A stretch of DNA of 42,569 nt from a bacterium. GTDB lineage: Bacteria; Campylobacterota; Campylobacteria; Campylobacterales; Sulfurovaceae. The notes under the pieces are model-generated. The model made no database searches and had not been told where the DNA came from. It saw only the letters and a program-made list of their open reading frames with translations. Positions 1-9,500 of this stretch are shown one piece after another. A program made the translations under genes and the position numbers. The stretch lies in contig JAHJJU010000025.1 of NCBI GenBank assembly GCA_018822805.1, positions 1 through 42,569 of the forward strand, in the 5' to 3' direction. Every line of letters starts with the position of its first letter. Positions within the stretch are counted from its first letter, which is position 1.

Positions 1-37
1 TATAAATATATTTAAAGTTTTAAAATATTTTTATTTA

Positions 38-66
38 TGAGTATCGAATTTTATGTTCGATACTCA
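38..66 (-). terminator. Hairpin at the end of argJ, possible weak terminator
   Basis: An 11-bp perfect inverted repeat (38-48 pairs with 56-66, loop of 7) overlaps the last codons and stop of argJ. The minus-strand sequence after it is A-rich rather than a clean U-tract, so termination here is only a possibility. Confidence 0.35.
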
Positions 67-1244
67 GCATTAATTTTGACATAGTCGTAACTTAAGTCAC
101 AACCATAAGAGGTGTAGGAACCTTCACCTAAACCGAGATCACAGGTGACTTTAAAACTGGCATTTTTCATAATAATGTAGGCTTTCTCTTCTCTTTCTTT
201 GTCAAGTTCTCGTTGTTCATTGGAGTAGATGAGTAGATTGTCATAGTGAATGGTCAGTGTACTATCATCACAGTTTATGCCACTGGCTCCAATGGTTGAT
301 GCGATTCGTCCCCAGTTTGGATCTTCACCAAATAGAGCTGTTTTAACCAAGAGCGAATTGGACAATGCTATACTGGCTGTTCGTGCTTCTTCATCATTTT
401 TCGCACCTTTGACTTCAAAGGCAACGAGTTTGGTTGCTCCCTCACCATCTTTTAAAATCATCATAGCCAATTCAAATGTAATTTTATTGAGGGCTTCTCG
501 AAAAGCCTCTTTATTATAAGATCCGGATACTTTGTTGGCTAAAAGCATAATGGTATCATTGGTTGAAGTATCTCCATCAACAGATATACGGTTAAATGAA
601 CCCTCTGTTGCTTCACTTAATAACTCTTCCATATCGGCTTTTGGAATGTCGGCATCGGTGGTGACAAAACAGAGCATGGTTGCCATGGCAGGGTTAATCA
701 TACCGGCACCTTTACAGATGGCTGCAATGTTAAATGAGCTACCATCATCGAGTTCAATTTTAAATGCCAACTCTTTTTTAAACTGATCTGTGGTCATAAT
801 AGATCGGGCTGCTCTCTCTGAGTTTTTAGCATTGTAATCAAATTTTGAAAAAGCAGAAGCAATTTTTTCTTGATTTAATCGGTAACCTATCACTCCTGTA
901 GAACTCATAACAGGATTTTGTACAGGGTGATGTTTTTCAAGCTCTTTAAAAAGGGCATGAATATCTTCTACCCCTTTTTCCCCTGTCATGGCATTGGCAT
1001 TTTTAGCATTCATTAAAATGAAATTGGTTTGAAAATCTTTAGGGTACTCTTGGTAATGTTTAATGGGTGCTGCTTGAAATTTGTTTGAAGTAAATCGTGC
1101 TGTAATGTCACACGGTACATCGGAACGAATAAAGGCTACATCTCCATCATTTGCCGGAGCTTTTTTCAACCCAACATTGACACCGTCACAAAAGAATCCT
1201 TCAACATTGTTAAGACCACCTTTAAGTGAAAATAGATTAAACAT
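51..1244 (-). CDS. argJ: Glutamate N-acetyltransferase / amino-acid N-acetyltransferase (ArgJ)
   Basis: Arginine biosynthesis enzyme. It transfers the acetyl group from N-acetylornithine to glutamate, recycling the acetyl group; some ArgJ proteins also use acetyl-CoA. At 397 residues it is of normal family length. The autoproteolysis motif ATML lies at residues 188-191, with Thr189 as the expected new N-terminal nucleophile of the beta chain. The STG segment at 115-117 fits the oxyanion region, and NAKNANAMTG (79-88) is typical of the family. The gene is last in a minus-strand run after rpmB and a potassium channel gene, starting one base beyond the channel stop, so the two are probably co-transcribed. 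Whether it is mono- or bifunctional cannot be told from sequence alone. Confidence 0.96.
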   Translation of the reverse strand: MFNLFSLKGGLNNVEGFFCDGVNVGLKKAPANDGDVAFIRSDVPCDITARFTSNKFQAAPIKHYQEYPKDFQTNFILMNAKNANAMTGEKGVEDIHALFKELEKHHPVQNPVMSSTGVIGYRLNQEKIASAFSKFDYNAKNSERAARSIMTTDQFKKELAFKIELDDGSSFNIAAICKGAGMINPAMATMLCFVTTDADIPKADMEELLSEATEGSFNRISVDGDTSTNDTIMLLANKVSGSYNKEAFREALNKITFELAMMILKDGEGATKLVAFEVKGAKNDEEARTASIALSNSLLVKTALFGEDPNWGRIASTIGASGINCDDSTLTIHYDNLLIYSNEQRELDKEREEKAYIIMKNASFKVTCDLGLGEGSYTSYGCDLSYDYVKINAEYRT

Positions 1245-1245
1245 G

Positions 1246-2367
1246 TTACATCTCCTCTGGTTTTATTGTTTTTCTAATTATTTTTTTAGCTTTTTTTATA
1301 CCTTCACTCGGACCTATAAGTAGAAGTCTACTTCCGGCTGTTATGGTAGTATCTCCTTTAGGCATGGGAATGAATTGTCCATCTTTATGCCATAATCCAA
1401 TAATGGTTACATTGGCAATCTCTCTAAAAGTAGCATCTTTAATTTTTTTAAGGGTTAGCCATGATGTTTTGGTAATTCTGGCCTCTTCCATATCTAAAGG
1501 TGTGTCTTGTCGGTATAAGAACTCTTGAAGTAAGTTCTCCATATCGGGACGTATCGCCATAGCATTAATGCGTTGAGCCATAATGTTGGTGGGTGTCACG
1601 ACTTTGTCGGCTCCAAGTTTTAAAAGTTTCTCTTCATCTGTGACGGTTGGTGCATTCGATATGATTAAAAAAGGTCGTCTACGTTGAATCTCTTTTTCAT
1701 AAAGACGAACAGAAGCAATGGTCGCAATGTTATCAGCAATGTTGTCAGCAAGGGTAATAATACCTTTGGCACTTGAAAGATGCGATTTTAAAATTGCTTC
1801 TTCGGTGTGAGGTTCAGCTTTAACAAAATAGGGGTAGTTATACTTTACTGCCAACTCTTCAATGTTTTCTCTAGGATCAATGACCACAAACGGAAGATGA
1901 CTTTCGCGTAAGTGCTTGGTTACTTGTATGGTAAATTCATTATGGTAACAAATAACAAAATGTTGTTTAAGTCGTGCAATATTATAAAGCATTGTTCTCT
2001 CCTTCATAATTTTTTGTAGTTCACCTCGATTTAACACATCAACAATAATACCTATGGCAGCTGAAAAAACTAAAAAACCAAAGATAATAAGACAAATGGT
2101 AAAGAGACGTCCTAAATCTGAAATGGGTGCAATTTCGCCAAACCCTACGGTTGTAAAGGTGATTCCTGTTTGATAGAGTGCATCAAGCAGTGACATATTG
2201 TCTATAAGAATGTAACCAAATGTTCCAAACAACATTGTTAAAACGGTTAAAATAAGGGGAAGTCTAAAAGGTGATAAGAGTACATATAACTCATCATTAA
2301 GAGTTATATGTGGTTTTGATGCTTCTCGCCAGTTGAGAAACTTTTTAATTCTATTTTGCGTTGCCAA
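1246..2367 (-). CDS. Potassium channel with TrkA/RCK domains
   Basis: A two-transmembrane potassium channel, 373 residues, in the inner membrane. Hydrophobic segments lie near 35-55 and 85-112. Between them is the pore helix and selectivity filter TVGFG (residues 73-77). A cytoplasmic RCK_N-like domain follows (about 134-260), then a TrkA_C-like domain (about 290-370, with the stretch VTIIGLWHKDG). Oddly, the usual Rossmann glycine motif at the start of RCK_N (GxGxxG) is replaced by FVICYHNEFT. Nucleotide binding may therefore be altered or lost, with gating by another ligand such as an ion. It lies between rpmB and argJ on the same strand. Function is well supported; ligand and physiological role are not. 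Confidence 0.9.
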   Translation of the reverse strand: MATQNRIKKFLNWREASKPHITLNDELYVLLSPFRLPLILTVLTMLFGTFGYILIDNMSLLDALYQTGITFTTVGFGEIAPISDLGRLFTICLIIFGFLVFSAAIGIIVDVLNRGELQKIMKERTMLYNIARLKQHFVICYHNEFTIQVTKHLRESHLPFVVIDPRENIEELAVKYNYPYFVKAEPHTEEAILKSHLSSAKGIITLADNIADNIATIASVRLYEKEIQRRRPFLIISNAPTVTDEEKLLKLGADKVVTPTNIMAQRINAMAIRPDMENLLQEFLYRQDTPLDMEEARITKTSWLTLKKIKDATFREIANVTIIGLWHKDGQFIPMPKGDTTITAGSRLLLIGPSEGIKKAKKIIRKTIKPEEM

Positions 2368-2399
2368 AATAGTTTAGTCTTGAGTTAAAGACTAATGGT

Positions 2400-2618
2400 T
2401 TATGCCTCAGCTGTTTCAGCTGTGGCTTGAGCAGCTTTTTTCTTCATTGTTCTAAGTGTAGAAGCAGCAACTGTAATTTTTTTTGTTGTACCATCTTCTA
2501 AAGTAACTTTTACAGATCTTAAGTTTGGTAATTGTCTTCTCTTTGTCTTGTTGTTCGCATGAGATACATTGTTTCCAACCAATGGACCTTTTCCTGTTAC
2601 ATCACATCTTCTTGCCAT
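2400..2618 (-). CDS. rpmB: 50S ribosomal protein L28
   Basis: Large-subunit ribosomal protein, 72 residues. The N-terminus [17 protein letters not shown] and the following [11 protein letters not shown] segment are diagnostic of L28. The C-terminal tail is extended and Ala/Glu-rich ([13 protein letters not shown]). The first gene of the minus-strand run rpmB-channel-argJ; a purine-rich AAAGG lies upstream of the start. The 284-bp AT-rich gap to the divergent gene at 2903 must hold both promoters, but I see no convincing -35 box there. Confidence 0.96.
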   Translation of the reverse strand: MARRCDVTGKGPLVGNNVSHANNKTKRRQLPNLRSVKVTLEDGTTKKITVAASTLRTMKKKAAQATAETAEA

Positions 2619-2902
2619 GTTAATACCTTTGTAATAATTTTCATTATATCGATTTGAATGATTTCTGAATATATCTATTTAAAATAGACCTCAAAAAAGT
2701 TTCGCAATTATACAAAAAAATATCTTAAAAACAGCATAGATAACAATGTAAAAACAAGTCAAATATACAGAACAATTATCAACAATTTTTAATGTTAATA
2801 TTTAAATTTTTTTTTTAAATAATATAGTGAAAAAATGATGCTTATTAAGTTTAAAACAACTATCATAATACAGATCGTTGTCATTATATTTAAGGAGAAA
2901 AG

Positions 2903-3556
2903 ATGCGTGTGTATTTTTATTCAACCATATTATTATCTGTTTTTTCATATGCAGGTGGGGATATTGTTCCCGTTGAGTTAGAGATGAAAGATGCAATAAC
3001 AAGTAATAATATAGTTAAAGTTGAACCAATTCAAAAAGAATCTTTAATTAAAAATTCTACAATAGATAAAAAAGTAGATAGAGTTAAAAATTTTACTAAC
3101 CCTCAAAAATATTATATTGGTATTTTGGGAGCTGAAGCAAGCTTTGATGGAAAAACTAATAATGGTGTTTTAAAGAATGGACATCCTCTAGGAATTATTG
3201 CTAAGGTAGGGTATAACGTTTCTAATTATCTAGCATTAGAAACGAGAGCCGGAGTGGGCTTAAAAAAAGATACGGTATCACAAGGCGAAAGTCAATGGCA
3301 GAGTCTTTTTGGAGTTTATGTGAAACCTAAAATAAATCTAAATAAAAATATGGAATTGTTTGGATTGATTGGTTATGGGGCAGTTAAACAAAAAATAAAT
3401 AGCAGTACGATTCATGCAAATGGATCGAGTTATGGTGCCGGTGCATCGTATCATTTAAATCAAGATTGGAGTATGGCAGTTGATGCTGTACGTTATGCTT
3501 CAGAAGATGATTATGATGTAGATGCTTATGCTCTTGGTTTAGAGTATCGATTTTAA
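2903..3556 (+). CDS. Outer-membrane beta-barrel protein (OmpA/OprF-barrel-like)
   Basis: A 217-residue exported protein. It has a hydrophobic N-terminus (residues 1-17, ending near SYAGG), a low-complexity Lys-rich linker to about residue 70, then an eight-strand-type barrel region starting at YYIGILGAEASF. Alternating strands such as NYLALETRAGVGL, GVYVKPKINL and WSMAVDAVRYA follow, and the protein ends in LGLEYRF, a terminal aromatic residue typical of BAM-inserted proteins. The start is supported by GGAG just upstream. The stop is 15 bp before the giant lipoprotein gene, so the two are likely one operon; the barrel could anchor or help display that protein (inference). No ligand or specific function can be read. 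Confidence 0.75.
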   Translation: MRVYFYSTILLSVFSYAGGDIVPVELEMKDAITSNNIVKVEPIQKESLIKNSTIDKKVDRVKNFTNPQKYYIGILGAEASFDGKTNNGVLKNGHPLGIIAKVGYNVSNYLALETRAGVGLKKDTVSQGESQWQSLFGVYVKPKINLNKNMELFGLIGYGAVKQKINSSTIHANGSSYGAGASYHLNQDWSMAVDAVRYASEDDYDVDAYALGLEYRF

Positions 3557-3571
3557 TTAAAAGGAGTTAAA

Positions 3572-6500
3572 ATGAAATTAAATTTTTTGCGTATGGTATT
3601 GATTACCATAATAACACTATTGTTTGCTGCTTGTGGGGGAGGTAGTAGTTTTACAGAAACCAATACAACCACACCACCTACTGAAACGACAACATATACG
3701 GGAACACTCATTGATGCTAAAGTGGTTGGTGCAAGGTATGAGTGTGGAGCTGATACAACATCACATTATACAGATGAAGATGGAAAGTTTGAGTGTACAG
3801 CTGTACCTATTCGATTTTATATAGGAAAGATTAAACTTGGTGAAATTTCCACCATTAATAGTGATGGAGAAGTTCGTATTCAAGAGTTTGTTTCAGGTGT
3901 AGAGAGAACCAATACTTCTGATCCACGTGTTGTAAAAATTGCTCGATTTTTGCAATCATTAGATGAAGGTGGACATCCTAATGATGCTATTGTTATTTCA
4001 AGAGCAAGAAATGCTCTATTTACTGAAAGTATTGATATCGCTAATTTTGATTTAAATGATTTGGTAGTTAAAGATAATACGATTGAACTCGTTTCAGAAA
4101 GTGATGCTATTGCACATTTACAGTTAACTGTAGGAATAACCGATGGTGGAACAACCGATGGTGGAACAACTGATGGTGGAACAACTGATGGTGGAACAAC
4201 TGATGGTGGAACAACTGATGGTGGAACAACCGATGGTGGAACGACAGAACCACCAGTAGTGAGCAAAGCAACGGGTACAGGACTAGCAAGTAAAGGGCCA
4301 TTTAGAGCAGGTTCTGAAGTTATAGCTTATGAGCTGGATGACAATGGTGCAAGAACAGGAAAGAGCGTTACGACTCAAACTATTGACAATAAGGGTACTT
4401 TTACAATTGAAATTGATTGGGAAGGGGCAACGGAGTTAATTGTTAGAGGTGATTATTTAGATGAGTCGACAGGAGACTATTTAAGTGGTGGAGAGCTTTC
4501 AGCTATTTTAAGTATGAAGATTGGAGAAGAGAGACCTGCAAGTGTTAACCTCTTAACAACGATTGCTGCAGCCGGAACCAAAGAGAAGATGGAAAGTGGG
4601 CAATCGGTAGATGATGCGAAAAAAGAAGCTTCTGAAGATGTGGAAAAACTTTTTAACATTCAGCTTGATGAGGGTGAAACATTAGAAGAGCTTGATGTTG
4701 TGAGTCGTGGAAATGGTAATGGACAGCTATTACGTTTTTCAGCTTCATTTACAAAAGTTGATGATCCTGCAGGACTTTTAGAAGATATTATAGAAGATAT
4801 AAAAGACAACAACGGTACTTTAGGTGAGGCAGCTGAAGAAGCACTTAAAGAGGTAAAAGAGAAAGCTAAAGAAGTTGATGTTGATGAGGTTGTTGAAAAC
4901 TTAAAAGGAACTTTAGGTGAAGAGGGTGATGATATTCCTGAAAGTCTAGAACAAAATGGTACTTTGGCTTGGGATCATAATATCTCTTTTGAAAATGAAG
5001 TAGATGCCTTTACCGAGACAACGTATACTTCTAATGAGGTTGTGGTATCCGGTATTTACGGTGAAAGTGCAAATATTTCAATTGTAGGTGGTTTTTATAG
5101 TATTGATGGACAAGGATTTACTTCAGAGTCCGGTCAAATATCAAATGGACAAACTTTAAGAGTTGAAAATAACTCTTCTACAGCATTTTTAGAGACAGTT
5201 ACGGCAATCGTGACTCTTGGTGGTATTGAAATTCCTTACAGTATTACAACTCAAGCCAATCCTTTTGTTGCAGATGGTAAACCAAATAAGTTTAAATTTG
5301 GAGTACAAAGAAAGGTAGCTCTAGGTACAACAGTAACGAGTAGCATCGTAACGGTTACAGGTATTAATGTTGAAGTACCAATATCTATTCAAGATGGGTT
5401 CTATTCTATTAATGGGGGAGCCTATACGGATGTTGATGGTGTTGTAAATGGTGATGATAACATTACCGTTCAACATAATAGTGCTTTAGATTATGCCACA
5501 CAAACTAGAACCTTTGTGACTATTGGTGGTGTTCAAGGACGGTTTATGTCGGTGACTGAACCTAAAGATGTACGACCTGATAAGTTTGAATTTACTCGAA
5601 AAAATGATGTGAACACTTCTACTCTAGTAGAATCTAATGTGGTAACCATTACAGGAATCAATGCTCCGGCAACTGTTTCTGTAACAGCTGGAGCTGAGTT
5701 TAAGATAGGAAACGGTGTATGGCAATCAGCAGATGCAAACATTAGTAATGGATTTGCATTACAAGTTCGACATACCTCTTCATCTGATTTTAAAACAAAA
5801 ACAACAACTTTTGTAACGGTAGGTAAACGGGTTAAAGCGTTTGTGAGTAAAACAAAAGCAGATGATGCTGATAGAATACCGGACAGTTTTACATTTGAGA
5901 CAAAAATTGAACAAAATCTTTCAACAGAAGTAGAGAGTAATGAGATTAATGTTTCCGGAATTAATAGAGATGATGTTTCAATTAAAGTAAGTGAGGGTGG
6001 AGAGTATAGTATTAATGGAGGGACGTATACCGATGCCAATGGTACAGTGAGTCCTGCTGATACCATTAAAGTTCGGCATACGACTTCCTCTACAGAGTTT
6101 AGAGATAGACAAGAAACTATTTTAACTATTGGTGGTATTAGTGGTAACTTTAAAACCATTACTATTAAAAAAGATGATAATCCGGATCTCTTTACTTTTG
6201 CAACACAAGAGGGGGTAGAACAAAATAGTACGGTAACTTCAGAAAGTGTGACGATTACAGGAATTAATACTGAAGTTCCAATATCTATTGTCAATGGAAA
6301 TGGTGCAATTGTTGGTGGTGCTACTGTGGTTAATAATGGTGATACTATTCAAGTAGAACATACTTCAGCATCGGCACAAGGTCAAAAGTCTATTACCATT
6401 TTACAAGTTGGAAAAGTTAAAGTCTCCTTTAAAAGTATAACTGCATTATTGGCTCCTAGCATCAGTGGTACACCGTCTAGTAGTATTGCACAAGGTATAA

Positions 6501-9500
6501 ATTATAGCTTTAAACCAACGGTTGATTTAGTAGCAGGAGGTAAAGTTGAACAGTGGTCCATTATTAATAAGCCAGATTGGTTGATTTTTAATACTCTCAA
6601 TGGAAAATTAACAGGAACTCCGAGTAATGATGATATTGGGAGTGCTATAGGTATTGTTATTGTTGCTTCAAATAGAATCGGTGATAGTAATATTACTTTT
6701 GACCTTGGTGTAACCAATGTTAATGATGCTCCAAGTATAGATGCTACTCCTACTACTAGAGTAGCACAAGACAGTAACTTTACATCATTTACGCCAACAG
6801 TTGATGATATAGATGGTGGTGATACTCATTCATTTACGATTGCTAATAATCCTGATTGGATGGAGATTAACAGTTCAACAGGTGAAGTCTTTGGAACGAG
6901 AATACTTGGTAATGGTGATGTTGGAACGACATCAAATATTGTTATCACTGTTACTGATGCTGAAGGTGCAACAGCTACCTTTACGTTCTCTGTAGAAGTT
7001 ACGAATACGAATGATGCCCCTGTAATTTTAGGAACACCGTCTGCTACTGCAGATGAAGGGACATTGTATACCTTTACGCCAACAGTTACAGATGCAGATG
7101 AAGATAAGGGTGATACAAAACTATTTGAAATTACCAATAAACCAGTATGGGCAACATTTAATACAACCACAGGTGTGTTAAGTGGAACCCCATTAAATGC
7201 ACATGTAGGGACAACAACAGGAATTGTTATTTCTGTAACGGATGGAGCTGGAGCAACAGCGAGTTTAGATGCATTTAATATTGAAGTTATTAATGTTAAT
7301 AATGCTCCTGAAATTTCCGGTCTTCCAAAGATTAGAATCGATGAAGGTGCTACTTACAACTTTACACCTATGGTTCGTGATATTGATGCTGGAGATACAA
7401 AAGCATTTACAGTAAGTGGTAATCCAACATGGTTAACCATTGATTCTGCTACAGGTACTTTAAGTGGTACAGCTACAGTTGGAGAAAACAGTAATGTTGT
7501 TATTACAGTAACGGATGGAGCCGGTGCTACAGATACTTTGGCGTTTACATTGGCTGTTCGAGATTTAAATGATGCACCGATACTTACAGCCATTCCAACT
7601 CAAACGGTAAATGAAGATGAATCAATAGATGTATTGTTAGTAACAACAGATCCGGACAGCGATGCAAAACATTTCTATACGGTATCAACCGATACAACTA
7701 AAGTTCGTGCAACGGTTGCAGGAGATACTTTAACGTTAACTCCTAGAGAAAATGTTAATGGAGATGTAACGGTACGTGTTACGACGAGTGATGGTACATT
7801 AACGGATACCAAAGAGTTTACCTTGAGTATTACTCCTGTGAATGATGATCCGGTACTCGAAGCAATTGCAGATCAGAGTGTGGTAGAAGATACAGCAGCA
7901 TTTAACGTTACCATGGTTGGAACAGATGTAGATGATGGGGATACTTTAACTTACTTTGCAAATAGTTCAGATACTGGTGTGGTTACGGTTAGTGTCAATA
8001 ATAACATTTTAACCATTACACCGATTGCTGAAGCGACAGGTGAATCAACCATTACAGCTAAAGTTAATGATGGGACGATTGATAGTAATGAAGTTACATT
8101 TAAAGTAACCGTTACACCTCTAAATGATGCACCACTTTTAGCTTTAATATCAGATGTAAACATCAGTGAAGATGAAAACACAACGGTTGAGTTAAATGCG
8201 ACAGATGTAGATGATGCTGAGTTAACGTATCAAGTTGTTTCTAGTAATACAGAGTTGGCAAATATTTATGTAGTTGCTGGAACTTTACATATAGAGACTG
8301 CTCAAGATAAGTATGGAGAGAGTAATGTAACGGTTACGGTAACCGATGCTGCAGGTCTTGAAGCCACACAATCATTTAGACTAATCGTGAATGCTGTAAA
8401 TGATGCTCCTGTTATTTCAGGAATACCAAATGGTACTGTAAATGAAGATGAAGCATACAGCTTTATTCCAACGTTTAGCGATGTTGATGAAGATAACTTA
8501 ACGTTAAGTATTGTAAACCGACCGACATGGGCTGAGTTTAATACAACAACAGGTGCCTTAACGGGTACACCGACCAATGATGATGTAAATATCACAACAG
8601 ATATAGTGATCTCTGTAACGGATGGAAATAAGACAGCTTCTCTTCCGGCATTTGATTTAGAAGTAGTAAATGTCAATGATGCTCCAATAGCAGAGGATTT
8701 AAATGTTACGATAAATGAGGATAATACTACAGTTATTAATATTGCTGCACTTGTTCGTGATATTGATGTTGATGCAAATCTTACTCTTTCAGGTATCGTA
8801 CCTCCTACACGTGGTACTTTGGTCAATCAAGGAGATGGAACAGCTCTTTATACACCGGCACCAAACGTAAACGGAAGTGATAGTTTTATTTATACAATTA
8901 GTGATGGTACAGCTGAAACTAATGGAACAGTGAATATTACGATTACGGCTGTGGATGATACACCAACCATTGTTTTAGAGTCACTTCCTCAGTTTATTAC
9001 TGAAAATACGACATTTAATGGTCAGGTTGTTGTTATTGACCCTGATTTAAACGATACAGGAAGTACAGAGCATCATACTTTTGCTATTAATGGAAACCCT
9101 TCATGGTTTACCATGAATTCGATAGGAGCTATCGTTGCTAATCCTCTTAATGCAGATTTAGGTGTTTACCCTATGAGTATTACCGTTACAGATAGCACAA
9201 GTTTAACAGCAACAGTAGACTTTACAGTGACGGTAACCGATGTGAATGATGCACCAACAGCAGTTGATGACAGTGCAAATGTTAATGAAGATGAAAATGT
9301 AAGTATTGATGTATTGGTTAATGATACTGATCCTGATAGTGCTGATAGTAAGACTTTAGTTAGTGTAACTGCTCCTCAACATGGTACAGCAGTTATTGTT
9401 AATGGAGAAATTTTTTATACACCATCATTGAACTATTATGGTAGTGATACATTTGGTTATACAATGAAAGATAAAGAAAATGTTGAATCATCAGCTACTG

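Noticed and set aside
4139-4243. CRISPR-like array
   Set aside because: The 15-bp units are contiguous, without spacers, and encode an in-frame TDGGT linker. The DPYNP repeat at 20830 is rejected for the same reason. No cas genes are present.
3880-4266. Minus-strand open frame across the TDGGT repeat
   Set aside because: An antisense shadow of the repeat (VVPPS units), without RBS or homology. The many other antisense frames inside the giant lipoprotein gene are also shadows.
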